Positions 7,464 to 16,306 of a DNA stretch of 64,000 nucleotides are shown here, piece after piece. The translations under genes and the position numbers were made by a program. Numbering within the stretch: the stretch's first letter is position 1; each line of letters starts with the position of its first letter. This DNA is from Clostridium bovifaecis (GTDB lineage: Bacteria; Bacillota; Clostridia; Clostridiales; Clostridiaceae): the NCBI GenBank assembly GCA_009738435.1, contig CP046522.1, positions 3,663,985 through 3,727,984 on the forward strand, given 5' to 3'. The notes under the pieces were generated by a model that saw nothing but the letters and a program-made list of their open reading frames with translations, ran no database searches and was not told the DNA's origin.

Positions 7464-8771
7464 TTACCAAAGCATTAACTTATTTGCTTGCTCTCTTAAT
7501 TCTCCTCTAAAATCAGGATGAGCAATAGAAATCAATCCATTTACTCTATCTTTTACAGTTTTTCCTTTTAAACAGGTTACTCCATATTCAGTAACAACAT
7601 ATTCCACATCATTTCTTGATAGAGAAACTATTGCACCTGGCGTTAATGTTGGAACAATTTTACTTTTTTGCTGTCCAGTTGCTTTATCTGTAAATGTAGA
7701 ATAAAGTGCAATTATGGATTTTCCACCCAAGCTCTTTTGAGCCCCTATAGCTGTATCAGCTTGACCACCAGTTCCACTAAATTGGCTTGAACCAACAGAT
7801 TCCGAACAACATTGCCCTGTTAAATCCACCTCTAGTGTTGTATTTATAGAAACTTGTTTATAATTTTGTCCTATAACATATGGGTCATTTACATAATCAC
7901 CATTCATTACAGCGACACCTGGATTTTGGTCTATAAAATCGTAAAGCCTTTCTGAACCAAGAATCATAGTAGCAACAGAAACACCCCTATGCAAAGTTTT
8001 TCTATTATTTGTTATAACGCCAGCTTCTATAAGATCAATCATTCCGTCTGTTAATAATTCAGTGTGAATTCCAAGATCTTTTTTATCCCTAAGGGCTGCT
8101 GCAACTGCATTAGGAATTCCACCTATTCCAAGTTGAATTGTAGATCCATCTTCTATTAGTTCAGCAATATAATTTCCTATGATTATATCCTTTTTATTAC
8201 TTGGCGCATATGGGAATATAGGGACTGGTCTTGCAGTTTCATATACATAATCAACTTGACTAATATGAACATTTGTATCTCCAAAAGTTCTTGGATAGTT
8301 TGGATCTATTTCAAGTATTACTATGTCAGCAGCTTCTAATAAAAGCTTTTCGTAGGTTGCTGTTAAAGATAAATTAAAATATCCATGCTTATCCATTGGA
8401 GTTGCAGTTCCTATAAACATTTTTGGTGCTCTAGTACTAATTCTATCCGCTGCTGATTTATGAAGGTGATTTGGGACGAAGTTTGTAGTTCCATATGGAT
8501 GAGCCTTTCTTATAGGTGGTGTATAAAACCAAGCTGCATTTATAAAATGGCCTGCCATATCCGGCTCTGAGAAGAACTTATAGTTACCCATATTAAGGCA
8601 TGTAAATACTCGGACATTTTCTACTTTGTCCTTGACTTCATGCAATCTTGACATAAAATCCATTGGTTCCATTGCAGCAAGTCCTGCAACTATATCCATA
8701 TTTGACTCAACTTTATTGAGTGCCTCATCTAAAGATATTAGTTTATTTTTATATTGCTCATTATAATTCAT
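7464..8771 (-). CDS. Acetyl-CoA hydrolase/CoA-transferase family protein
   Basis: A 435-residue single-chain CoA-transferase of the family containing 4-hydroxybutyrate CoA-transferase and butyryl-CoA:acetate CoA-transferase. The N-terminal half has MFIGTATPMDKHGYFNLS and PRTFGDTNVH. The C-terminal half has QLGIGGIPNAVAAAL, the catalytic-glutamate region NTTLEVDLTGQCCSESVG, and QFSGTGGQAD. It should transfer CoA from acetyl-CoA or a similar donor to a short carboxylate. It lies 41 bp after the KAS III-like gene and is separated from maoC by 17 bp, so all three are one transcript. The carboxylate could be a hydroxy acid delivered by the co-regulated ABC transporter, but this is inference. The enzyme is unrelated to the two-subunit CtfAB. 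Confidence 0.87.
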   Translation of the reverse strand: MNYNEQYKNKLISLDEALNKVESNMDIVAGLAAMEPMDFMSRLHEVKDKVENVRVFTCLNMGNYKFFSEPDMAGHFINAAWFYTPPIRKAHPYGTTNFVPNHLHKSAADRISTRAPKMFIGTATPMDKHGYFNLSLTATYEKLLLEAADIVILEIDPNYPRTFGDTNVHISQVDYVYETARPVPIFPYAPSNKKDIIIGNYIAELIEDGSTIQLGIGGIPNAVAAALRDKKDLGIHTELLTDGMIDLIEAGVITNNRKTLHRGVSVATMILGSERLYDFIDQNPGVAVMNGDYVNDPYVIGQNYKQVSINTTLEVDLTGQCCSESVGSSQFSGTGGQADTAIGAQKSLGGKSIIALYSTFTDKATGQQKSKIVPTLTPGAIVSLSRNDVEYVVTEYGVTCLKGKTVKDRVNGLISIAHPDFRGELREQANKLMLW

Positions 8772-8812
8772 ACTTATCCTCCTAATTCTTATTTTTGCTA
8801 TAGCCTAGGCGC

Positions 8813-9847
8813 CTATTCTTCAGCCAAACCCCACCTAATTACGTTTGCAGCCCATGCATATCCTATACCAGCAGCTATCATTGATATTACAGTACCTTCT
8901 TTGAGTTTTCCTTGCTGAATAGCTAAATGCAGCGATAAAATTTGGTCTATTTGACCTATATGCCCGTAATCGCTTAGATATATTGATTGATCTTCAGTTA
9001 ATCCTAGTAAATGTAACATATTTTTGTGCTGAGAATACTTAAAATGAAGAACAGCAAGATATCCAACATCTTTTCTTGTTAAACCTGATTTTTCAAGAGA
9101 CTTATCTATACAGTGCATCCAATTTGGCATAGATATTTCATTTAATGCATCCTTCATGTGTTTAGCATCTAATAGCCTTAATGATTTGTATGCCTCATGT
9201 AAGTTTTCACTATTTATAGGATTTATAATGCCGCCAATTTCAACTCCAGCATCTCTAGCAAGAGACCCGTCAGACATAATATGAGTTCCTAAAAGCTCAT
9301 TTTTCCCATAATCCTTCTTGATAAGTATAGCTCCGCCACCTGCCCCGAGATTATACATCATTGACATGTCCTTATCTGTATAATCAACGAAATCTCCATT
9401 TCTATATCCACCAACTACCATTACAGTATTGATTTCATCATCAGATAACATCATATCTTTTGCAATTTTCATCGCAGCAACACATGTACAACATCTTTGC
9501 TGGACATCAATTGCCCATGCATTCCTTGCACCTATTTTTTCTTGAATGTAAATTCCTGAAGTAGTCAGTGGATATTCCTTCCATTCTTCTCCAATACATA
9601 ATATTAGATCGATATCCATTGGATCTACTCCTGTATTTTTCAAGCAATCAATGGCTGCTAATACTCCCATCTCTTGTGTTCCATCTTCAATGCCTTGGCC
9701 TGGAACACTTTTTTGGTTAATCCCTAACTTTGTTCTAATAGCATCTTCAGACCAAACCCCATTGGTCGCATCTGCTATATCCTTTGCAGTCATAATCCTC
9801 TTTGGTAAATAAATACCTGTTCCTACTATACCTACATGCTTTCTCAT
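8813..9847 (-). CDS. KAS III-like (FabH/HMG-CoA synthase superfamily) thiolase-fold enzyme
   Basis: A 344-residue thiolase-fold protein beginning VGIVGTGIYLPKRI as in FabH-type enzymes. Aligned by eye, the nucleophilic cysteine is Cys119 (DVQQRCCTCVAAM) and the general histidine is His268 (VLHFKYSQHKN). The third FabH residue, normally Asn in YGNTS, is His296 (DYGHIGQ). A Cys-His-His set is unusual for KAS III and suggests a divergent condensing or cleaving enzyme rather than the fatty-acid initiation FabH. It is first gene after a sigma-54 promoter (9893-9908), followed by a CoA-transferase and a MaoC hydratase. No acyl carrier protein or other fab genes are nearby, which argues for CoA substrates. 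The start is supported by TTTGGAGGTGTTGTC upstream. Confidence 0.8.
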   Translation of the reverse strand: MRKHVGIVGTGIYLPKRIMTAKDIADATNGVWSEDAIRTKLGINQKSVPGQGIEDGTQEMGVLAAIDCLKNTGVDPMDIDLILCIGEEWKEYPLTTSGIYIQEKIGARNAWAIDVQQRCCTCVAAMKIAKDMMLSDDEINTVMVVGGYRNGDFVDYTDKDMSMMYNLGAGGGAILIKKDYGKNELLGTHIMSDGSLARDAGVEIGGIINPINSENLHEAYKSLRLLDAKHMKDALNEISMPNWMHCIDKSLEKSGLTRKDVGYLAVLHFKYSQHKNMLHLLGLTEDQSIYLSDYGHIGQIDQILSLHLAIQQGKLKEGTVISMIAAGIGYAWAANVIRWGLAEE

Positions 9848-9892
9848 GACAACACCTCCAAATAACTTTCACCACTCTCACTCTTAATTTAA

Positions 9893-9908
9893 AGCAAATA
9901 CTATGCCA
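9893..9908 (-). promoter_or_regulatory. Sigma-54 promoter of the KAS III-like operon
   Basis: On the minus strand TGGCATAGTATTTGCT has GG and GC separated by exactly 10 bases, fitting the -24/-12 consensus TGGCAC-N5-TTGCW with one change. Transcription would begin about 35 bp before the start codon at 9847. Confidence 0.88.
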
Positions 9909-9933
9909 AACTTTGGATGTCAAAAAACATAAA

Positions 9934-9979
9934 AAATACAGGCTAATAAGATAACGTATTCACCTTATTTCCTGTATTT
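9934..9979 (-). terminator. Terminator of the sigma-54 activator gene
   Basis: Long hairpin with arms AAATACAGG/CCTGTATTT plus an inner AATAAG/CTTATT pairing, followed in minus-strand sense by TTTTTTATGTTTTTT. It separates the activator gene from the downstream sigma-54 promoter. Confidence 0.85.
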
Positions 9980-9990
9980 ATTTGAAACAG

Positions 9991-10012
9991 TGTATATATT
10001 TGTTACATTTAT
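9991..10012. promoter_or_regulatory. Possible activator-binding site (weak)
   Basis: TGT...GTTACATTTAT, 85-105 bp upstream of the sigma-54 promoter at 9893-9908 and overlapping the activator's stop region. A related sequence sharing TTACATTTAT occurs 107-127 bp upstream of the other sigma-54 promoter (17451-17471). The spacing suits an enhancer element, but AT-rich chance similarity is possible. Confidence 0.25.
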
Positions 10013-11415
10013 GCTTCTAAATTGTATTCCTCAATTTTTCTATATAGCGAAGCTCTAGGAATATTTAATTTTTTCGCAACCTCACTTTTATTATGATTAC
10101 ATTCTTTTAAAGTATTAATTATTACCTCTTTTTCTACAGAATCTAATATCTCCTTTAATCCCGCTGCATTTTCTAAGTTTGCAACGATATTACTCATCTT
10201 GACTGCCTTTTTTAACATATATGCTGGAAAGTCCTCTGGTGTTATATCTACATTTTCTGCATTAACTGAAACCTTGTCAACAATATTTCTTAATTCTCTC
10301 ACATTTCCAGGCCAATTATGATTTTTAAGAATCCTTACGCACTCTTCAGGCATACGTCTATAAATTCCTGTTTCTTTATAAAACTCTGATAAAAACTTAT
10401 CTACCAGCTCAGAAATATCATCTTTTCTTTCTCTTAATGGAGGTATCTCTAAAGTTAAAACATTGAGTCTATAGTATAGGTCTTCTCTAAATTCCCCTTT
10501 TTCTATCATCTCTTCTATATTTCTATGTGTTGCACATACTACTCTCACATCAATCTTTATAGGAGTTTTAGAACCTATAGGCTGTACCTCTCTTTCCTGT
10601 AAAACCCTCAATAATTTTGCCTGCATATGAAGAGGCATTTCCCCAATTTCATCTAAAAATATTGTGCCCCCATTTGCAAGCTGGAACTTACCAATGCTTC
10701 CACCTTTTCTAGCTCCAGTAAATGAGCCTTCCTCATATCCAAAAAGTTCTGCTTCTATTAAATTTTCTGGTATAGCAGAGCAGTTTATGCTGACAAAAGG
10801 TTGATCATTTCTATTACTTTCATTATGTATAGAATGTGCAAATAATTCTTTTCCAACTCCACTTTCTCCGTATATAAGCACATTTAAGTTTACTCTAGCA
10901 ATCTTTTTAACTTTATTTTTGCAATTTGTTATAGCTTTAGAATTTCCTATAATATTATTTAATTTATATTTGGCTGAACTTAGCTTAGCTATTGTACTTT
11001 TATAAAGTCTTAATTCCTTATCAAGCACCCTACATCTGTTCATAACTTCTTGCATATTTGAGATATCTTCAAATAAAACCATGCCAAAGCCTCCACTTAT
11101 AGATCCATCATCATCCAATATTGGTATCCTATGAACTATAGCATCTTTCCCATTTGAAAATGTATGCCTCCAAGCAATTTCTGCTTGTTTTGATTCAAGG
11201 GTCTCTACAAACCTAGAGGTTTTATCTACATCTCCAACCTTTTTTCCTAATATTTCTTCGATAGATTTACCTAAGAAATCAGCAAAAGCCCTGTTCATAT
11301 AAATTAAAGTTCCATCTATTTCTATTACATCTATAGGTATTGGTAGCTTTCCAAAAACGGTGTCGCAAAATTTATAAAATTCCTTAGTCTTAAAAAATGC
11401 TGCCAAGCTATTCAT
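10009..11415 (-). CDS. Sigma-54-dependent transcriptional activator (PAS-AAA+-Fis)
   Basis: About 468 residues. An N-terminal PAS-like sensor (about 25-115) is followed by a linker and a complete AAA+ sigma-54 interaction domain with Walker A GESGVGKE (about 183-190), the loop motif GSFTGA (variant of GAFTGA), Walker B GGTIFLDEIGEM and the RWPGNVREL-like NWPGNVREL. A Fis-type helix-turn-helix (NKSEVAKKLNIPRASLYRKI) closes the protein. I chose the ATG at 11415: the longer frame to a TTG at 11466 runs through a consensus promoter (TTGTTT, 17 bp, TATAAT), so that TTG is probably a -35 box. AAGGGAG abuts the chosen ATG, closer than usual. It sits between two operons with sigma-54 promoters and is the obvious activator of both. 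Confidence 0.9.
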   Translation of the reverse strand: MNSLAAFFKTKEFYKFCDTVFGKLPIPIDVIEIDGTLIYMNRAFADFLGKSIEEILGKKVGDVDKTSRFVETLESKQAEIAWRHTFSNGKDAIVHRIPILDDDGSISGGFGMVLFEDISNMQEVMNRCRVLDKELRLYKSTIAKLSSAKYKLNNIIGNSKAITNCKNKVKKIARVNLNVLIYGESGVGKELFAHSIHNESNRNDQPFVSINCSAIPENLIEAELFGYEEGSFTGARKGGSIGKFQLANGGTIFLDEIGEMPLHMQAKLLRVLQEREVQPIGSKTPIKIDVRVVCATHRNIEEMIEKGEFREDLYYRLNVLTLEIPPLRERKDDISELVDKFLSEFYKETGIYRRMPEECVRILKNHNWPGNVRELRNIVDKVSVNAENVDITPEDFPAYMLKKAVKMSNIVANLENAAGLKEILDSVEKEVIINTLKECNHNKSEVAKKLNIPRASLYRKIEEYNLEA

Positions 11416-11437
11416 CTCCCTTATCTCTTCTAAAGTT

Positions 11438-11466
11438 ATTATACCAAATTTTCTGAAATTAAACAA
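11438..11466 (-). promoter_or_regulatory. Housekeeping promoter of the activator gene
   Basis: In minus-strand sense TTGTTT, 17 bases, TATAAT, giving a transcript start about 16 bases before the ATG at 11415. This implies constitutive synthesis of the activator separate from the sigma-54 operons. Confidence 0.65.
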
Positions 11467-11533
11467 AAGTCAGGAAACGTCATGTTTCATTATTTTTTTC
11501 TAGTCTATTATTCTTCCTCATATACATAAAACA

Positions 11534-11557
11534 AGCTGTCGACAAACGTCAACAGCT
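11534..11557 (-). terminator. Terminator of the ABC transporter/hydrolase operon
   Basis: Hairpin with 10-bp arms AGCTGTTGAC/GTCGACAGCT (one G-T pair) and a 4-base loop, followed in minus-strand sense by TTGTTTTATG. It lies downstream of the hydrolase and upstream of the activator's promoter. Confidence 0.8.
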
Positions 11558-11650
11558 CATTTTAAAGCTTAAATGCAGAATAAATTAATTTCTTTAATGT
11601 CATTGTACTTGCGCTAAAAACTTAGACTATTTTGACAAAATTTTCACTAA

Positions 11651-12475
11651 TTACTTTATAGTAATTTTTTTATCGTATGTTTCTAAAAATCCTATTATGC
11701 TTCCTGCAAATTCATATGGCCTTTCATACATAGATCCATGTCCCGAGCCTCTTATAATAACCATCTGAGAATTCTTAATCTTACTTTGAATTTCTCTTTG
11801 GTATGCAAGAGGTGTTATTGTATCCTCATCCGCTCCTATAAGTAATGTAGGCACATTGATTATATCAATCTTATCAGTAACATTTAGATGCTCCGCACTT
11901 CTTATCAATCTTTTAACTCCATCATACCATTCAGGAGTTAAGGTCTTATTAAACATCTGCTCTCTTGCTCTCATCCATTCTAGATTATCTTCATAGAACT
12001 TAACAGAGTATACCGGTAAAACCGATATTTTAAAGAATGCTGCTGCATCATAAGTGCTTGTTGCATATTCCCACCCTTTGCCCATATCTTGCATAAAAGC
12101 ATTTGTCCTACTTGTAGTATTGGCAAGAACTAGTGCTCTAATCATATCTTGATACTTAATGGCAAATTCCATTGCAACTTCACCACCATAGGAAATACCA
12201 ACCAAATTAACTTTATTTAGATTAAGTTTTTGGAAGAACTCCTTGAGCATATCAGCCTGTCTTTCCTGGGTGTACTCTTCTCCTACTGCTTTAGTGGATT
12301 GCCCTTGATCAATTAAGTCTAGGAGAACAAGCTTGTATTTTGAAAATACATCGATAAAAGGTGTCCAACTAGCAGTACTCATCATTAATCCATTTAATAT
12401 GACTAATGGTTCACCCTCCTCATTTCCATATATCTCATAGTATATACTGTAATTCATTACGTCAATTTTTGGCAT
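11651..12475 (-). CDS. Alpha/beta-fold hydrolase
   Basis: A 274-residue cytosolic alpha/beta hydrolase with no signal peptide. Nucleophile elbow GISYGG, acid candidate in IGADEDTITP, and catalytic histidine in GSGHGSMYERP. The oxyanion region is VILNGLMMSTASW. This pattern fits esterases, lactonases, carbon-carbon hydrolases and enol-lactone hydrolases, which cannot be told apart by eye. It begins 39 bp after the periplasmic-binding-protein gene and is the last gene of the sigma-54-driven transporter operon. It therefore probably acts on the imported compound, for example opening an ester or lactone before CoA transfer by the co-regulated 7464-8771 enzyme. Role inferred from context. Confidence 0.8.
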   Translation of the reverse strand: MPKIDVMNYSIYYEIYGNEEGEPLVILNGLMMSTASWTPFIDVFSKYKLVLLDLIDQGQSTKAVGEEYTQERQADMLKEFFQKLNLNKVNLVGISYGGEVAMEFAIKYQDMIRALVLANTTSRTNAFMQDMGKGWEYATSTYDAAAFFKISVLPVYSVKFYEDNLEWMRAREQMFNKTLTPEWYDGVKRLIRSAEHLNVTDKIDIINVPTLLIGADEDTITPLAYQREIQSKIKNSQMVIIRGSGHGSMYERPYEFAGSIIGFLETYDKKITIK

Positions 12476-12514
12476 TACTTTTCACTTCCTGTTCATTAAC
12501 TATAAGTTATTTTA

Positions 12515-13756
12515 TTATTTAGCTTGAACCCAATCACCTATTTGTTTCATTGTTCCATCGGCTTGAACTTCCATGAAGTACATGCTTGTAACACCATTTC
12601 TTTCTTCTGGTGTATAAGTTACGCCTTTAGCAAGTCCATTGAAATCCTTAATCTTTTCCATACCTTTTATAAAGTTTTCCCAAGTTAAATCTCCTTCAGT
12701 ATTCTTTAATCCTTCAGTAAATACTTGAGCTGCAACCCATCCTGCTGCATGGAATGAATTTGGTGCCTTACCATTAAGAGCTTTGTTCATGACATCATAG
12801 TATTCTTTAACCTTTGGATCATTCTTATCAGCTACATTAACCCAAGCTGGCATTCTTAATCCAACAGCTCCGTCCCCTGCATTCTTTACAACTGTCGCAT
12901 CAGCATTGATGTATGAAGTTAAAAATTGAGATTTAAATCCAAGAGTTTTTGCTTGTTTTAAAATAAGCGGAGTTGCTGCTTGTAGACCAGCTATTATTGT
13001 TATATCTGGTTTTTGTTCAGCTACCTTTTGAATATGAGAGGTAAAGTCAAGCTCTGTTGGAGCAAAAGGAACCTTTGCAACTAACGCAGCTTCCTTTCCC
13101 ATCTTCTTTAATTGATCTTCTATTCCTGATATCTCATCTTTACCCATATCATCTTCTTGATATAGAACAGCTATTTTCTTTCCTTTAAGCTCCTCAAGTG
13201 CATAAGAAGTTAGTAAATGTCCCTCATAAATATAGTTTGGTTGTACTGGGAAATAGTTTCCTTTTAATGTAGAGAATTTACCTACTCCAGTTCCTTGGTA
13301 TACTGCCGGAATTCCAGCTTCTTGGAATAGAGGGATTGTAGCCAAGGTTCCTGGTGTGCCGAGTTGTCCGACTACTGCGAATACTTTATCTGTTTCTAAT
13401 AACTCTTCAGCCTTTTGAACAGCTATATTAGGTTGGAATCCATCATCCTTTGCAATTAATGTGATCTTTTTCCCATTAACTCCACCTGCATTGTTAATAT
13501 TATCAAAATAAGCTTTCATACCTTCAAGCATTGGCTGACCAATCATAGCAAAGTTTCCTGATGAAGCTACTATTGTTCCTACTTTGATTTCTGTGTCAGT
13601 CACACCTTGCGCTAACTTAACTTCTTGTTTTGATGGTTCCTTAGTTTCTCCAGTACTGTTTGCTGAAGTATTAGTAGCGTTATTTTTCCCACCACAACCA
13701 GCCAATACAGAAACTGCTAAAACTGTTGTTAATAAAAGAGATAACTTCTTTTTCAT
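12515..13756 (-). CDS. ABC transporter substrate-binding lipoprotein, LivK/branched-chain type
   Basis: A 413-residue lipoprotein. Signal peptide with lipobox VLAGC (Cys21), a short Asn/Ser/Thr-rich linker, then a type I periplasmic-binding fold of the LivK/Peripla_BP_6 family (IKVGTIVASSGNFAMIGQPMLEG, GGVNGKKITLIAKDDGF, FAVVGQLGTPGTLA). It captures ligand at the outer membrane face of the cytoplasmic membrane. Unlike most liv operons the gene lies after the permeases and ATPases, separated by about 70 bp from livF. Members of this family bind amino acids but also amides, aromatic acids and short-chain acids, so the ligand is not assigned. Co-regulation with CoA-transferase and hydratase genes hints at a carboxylic acid or its ester. 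Confidence 0.88.
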   Translation of the reverse strand: MKKKLSLLLTTVLAVSVLAGCGGKNNATNTSANSTGETKEPSKQEVKLAQGVTDTEIKVGTIVASSGNFAMIGQPMLEGMKAYFDNINNAGGVNGKKITLIAKDDGFQPNIAVQKAEELLETDKVFAVVGQLGTPGTLATIPLFQEAGIPAVYQGTGVGKFSTLKGNYFPVQPNYIYEGHLLTSYALEELKGKKIAVLYQEDDMGKDEISGIEDQLKKMGKEAALVAKVPFAPTELDFTSHIQKVAEQKPDITIIAGLQAATPLILKQAKTLGFKSQFLTSYINADATVVKNAGDGAVGLRMPAWVNVADKNDPKVKEYYDVMNKALNGKAPNSFHAAGWVAAQVFTEGLKNTEGDLTWENFIKGMEKIKDFNGLAKGVTYTPEERNGVTSMYFMEVQADGTMKQIGDWVQAK

Positions 13757-13827
13757 TTTTTCTCCCCCTCATATTTTTAATAGTCTTTAATAAATTTTTA
13801 TATAAAGTAAATTTATAAACTTTGTTT

Positions 13828-14529
13828 TTAGCCACCTAAGTAAGACTTTTTTACATTCTCATCGTTTTTAACCACTTCTGCTGGGCCTTCTACAGAAATC
13901 TTTCCTGTTTCAAGAACGTATACATAGTCAGATATTTTTATAGTTTGGAAGGCATTTTGTTCAACTAATAATACTGTAACGCCCTCTTTTCTTATTTGTT
14001 GTATAGTCTTAAATATTTCTTTAACTATGATTGGTGCAAGTCCTAAAGATGGCTCATCCATTATAAATACCTTCGGCCTCGCCATCAGGCCTCTTCCTAT
14101 AGCAAGCATCTGCTGTTCTCCACCACTAAGGGTACCTGCCATCTGCTTCTTTCTTTCTCTTAACCTTGGGAAAAGAGAATATATTCTTTCAAAATCCTCG
14201 TTGAAGTTTTTGTCTTTCCTAGAATAGCAGCCTATTTTTAAATTTTCTTCCACTGTCAATTGAGGAAATATTCTTCTTCCTTCTGGACATTGTACTATTC
14301 CTAATGGAACTATTTTTTCTGCTGGCAGGTTGGTAATATCTTTGCCTTCAAACTCTATAGTTCCCTGTGACTTTGGTATAAGTCCCGATATAGCATGAAG
14401 GGTAGAAGTCTTTCCCGCCCCATTTGCACCTAATATACTCACTATAGTTCCTTGTTTTACTTCTATATCTATTCCTTTTACTGCTTTTATTGCTCCATAG
14501 CTTACTTGAAGATTTTTAATTTTTAGCAT
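13828..14529 (-). CDS. livF: ABC transporter ATPase, LivF type
   Basis: A 233-residue ATPase with Walker A GANGAGKTS, signature LSGGEQQM, Walker B VFIMDEPSLGLAP and a switch histidine-region LLVEQNAF characteristic of LivF. It energises the branched-chain-type importer together with LivG. Start and the livG stop overlap as TAATG, implying translational coupling; GGGAGTAGAATA supplies the ribosome site. A gap of about 70 bp separates it from the binding-protein gene. Confidence 0.9.
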   Translation of the reverse strand: MLKIKNLQVSYGAIKAVKGIDIEVKQGTIVSILGANGAGKTSTLHAISGLIPKSQGTIEFEGKDITNLPAEKIVPLGIVQCPEGRRIFPQLTVEENLKIGCYSRKDKNFNEDFERIYSLFPRLRERKKQMAGTLSGGEQQMLAIGRGLMARPKVFIMDEPSLGLAPIIVKEIFKTIQQIRKEGVTVLLVEQNAFQTIKISDYVYVLETGKISVEGPAEVVKNDENVKKSYLGG

Positions 14530-15302
14530 TATTCTACTCCCTCCCCTAAATAAGCTTCTATAACGACTGGGTCATTTTGAACTTTTTTTGGAGTACCTTC
14601 TGAAATCTTCTTACCGAAGTTAAGAACTGTAAGCTTATCACAAATATTCATAACTAATCCCATATCATGTTCTATCATGAGAACTGTAATTCCAAACTTA
14701 TCTCTAAGCATCTTTATTCTATTCGCAAGCTCATTGGTTTCAGTATCATTCATACCAGCTGCCGGTTCATCTAGAATTATTAGCTTAGGCTCTGCTATCA
14801 ACGCACGTCCAAGTTCTATTAGTTTTTGAACACCGTAAGGAAGCATTCCTGCTGGGTGGTGAGCATATTGTGGAATTCCTAAAAACTCCAATATTTCTAA
14901 GGCTCTCTTTTTTACTTTTTCTTCTTCACGTCTAACTTTTCTGCTCATAAATATACTTTCAATGGTAGAGTACTTAGTTTTATAATGCTGTCCAACTAAC
15001 AAATTATCTAAAACCGTCATCCCCTTAAAGAGTTCTACATTTTGGAAGGTTCTCGCTATCCCCGCCTCTATTATGTTATGAACATTAAGCCTCTTTAAAT
15101 CTTTTCCGTCAAATATAACTTCTCCACTATCTGGCTTATATATCTGACTTATCATATTAAAAACTGTTGTCTTCCCAGCACCATTAGGCCCTATAAGTCC
15201 ATATATTTCTCCTTTTTCTATGCTAAAACTTAAATCATCTACGGCCTTAAGTCCCCCAAAGGCGATTGAAAGGTTTTTTATTGACAATAATGCTTCTGCC
15301 AT
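14529..15302 (-). CDS. livG: ABC transporter ATPase, LivG type
   Basis: About 257 residues with Walker A GPNGAGKTT, the LivG-type loop GIARTFQNVELF, signature-like LPYGVQKLIELGRAL, Walker B LIILDEPAAGMN, and MIEHDMGLVM. The usual LSGGQ is replaced by LPYGVQ, as commonly seen in LivG. I placed the start at the ATG at 15302, one base after the livM stop and preceded by AAGGAAGGTGCATAAT, rather than at the upstream in-frame start inside livM. Partner of LivF in the heterodimeric ATPase. Confidence 0.9.
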   Translation of the reverse strand: MAEALLSIKNLSIAFGGLKAVDDLSFSIEKGEIYGLIGPNGAGKTTVFNMISQIYKPDSGEVIFDGKDLKRLNVHNIIEAGIARTFQNVELFKGMTVLDNLLVGQHYKTKYSTIESIFMSRKVRREEEKVKKRALEILEFLGIPQYAHHPAGMLPYGVQKLIELGRALIAEPKLIILDEPAAGMNDTETNELANRIKMLRDKFGITVLMIEHDMGLVMNICDKLTVLNFGKKISEGTPKKVQNDPVVIEAYLGEGVE

Positions 15303-15303
15303 A

Positions 15304-16302
15304 TTATGCACCTTCCTTTCTAGTAGCATTTACATTGCCTTTTTTGGAAAATAATTTGGATTTAATCTTTTCATACACTTCGATGATTCCATGTGGAAAG
15401 AACATAACTGCAATTATCAGCATTACACCAGTCAATATATATGCAGCATTGGTAATTGGTATAGCTTTTAGATACTCGGGAATAAGTGTTATAAAGAAGG
15501 CTCCTATAATTGAACCTGGTATAGATGCAATTCCCCCTATAACTATCATGGCAAGAAGGTTTAATGATGTACTTATTCCGAACACATTGGAAAATACTTG
15601 ACGATCTATTATAGCTATCATGCTGCCAGCTATACTTGCATAAATAGCACTTATTATAAATGCTGTTGTTTTATATTTTGCAATATTTACTCCCATGGAA
15701 CTAGCTGCAATTTCACTATCTCTCATAGCTGTTAAAGCTCTTCCTGTTTTGGTTTTTAGGATGTTTTTTGCCGCTATTATTGAAGCTACTAGAAAGAATA
15801 GTACTAAATAATATTTTGATAGCTTACTTTTAAATACAAATCCAAATAATTCTGCAGCTGGTATTCCAGTAAGCCCTGAGTGGCCTCCAGTTAATACCTC
15901 TAATTCCTCAAAGACTTTAAGCATTGCAACCCCAAATCCCAAGGTGGCTATAGCTAGATATTGTCCTTCAAGTCTTAAAGCTGGTAATCCTAATAAAAGT
16001 CCTAAAATTCCATTTACAACAGCTGCTATTATAATAGCAAATATAAAATTCATTTCTAAGGAAAGCATAAGTTTTCCTGTTATATATGCTCCTAATCCCA
16101 TAAAAGCTGCATGTCCAAGTGATATTTGGCCTCCAAATCCTAGAAGTATATTGTATCCGATTGCTACTATAGCGTACATACATGCCATTTGTATTAAAGT
16201 CATCTTGCTAGAAGCGATAGGCGATCCAGCCAATTCCATAATTAAAGGTACGAAAATAATTACTAGTAAAAATATTAAACTTTTTGAGTGTTTTTTTATC
16301 AT
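15304..16302 (-). CDS. livM: ABC transporter permease, LivM type
   Basis: About 332 residues, polytopic. It contains the LivM hallmarks AIVAIGYNILLGFGGQISLGHAAFMGLGAYITG (seen in pieces), GLPALRLEGQYLAIATLGFG and LTGGHSGLTGIPA. The cytoplasmic EAA-like loop GRALTAMRDSEIAASSMGVN contacts the ATPases. The start is taken at ATG 16302 with AGAAGGTGTGATCTT upstream; the longer reading begins inside livH. It forms the membrane pore with LivH. Confidence 0.9.
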   Translation of the reverse strand: MIKKHSKSLIFLLVIIFVPLIMELAGSPIASSKMTLIQMACMYAIVAIGYNILLGFGGQISLGHAAFMGLGAYITGKLMLSLEMNFIFAIIIAAVVNGILGLLLGLPALRLEGQYLAIATLGFGVAMLKVFEELEVLTGGHSGLTGIPAAELFGFVFKSKLSKYYLVLFFLVASIIAAKNILKTKTGRALTAMRDSEIAASSMGVNIAKYKTTAFIISAIYASIAGSMIAIIDRQVFSNVFGISTSLNLLAMIVIGGIASIPGSIIGAFFITLIPEYLKAIPITNAAYILTGVMLIIAVMFFPHGIIEVYEKIKSKLFSKKGNVNATRKEGA

Positions 16303-16306
16303 AAGA

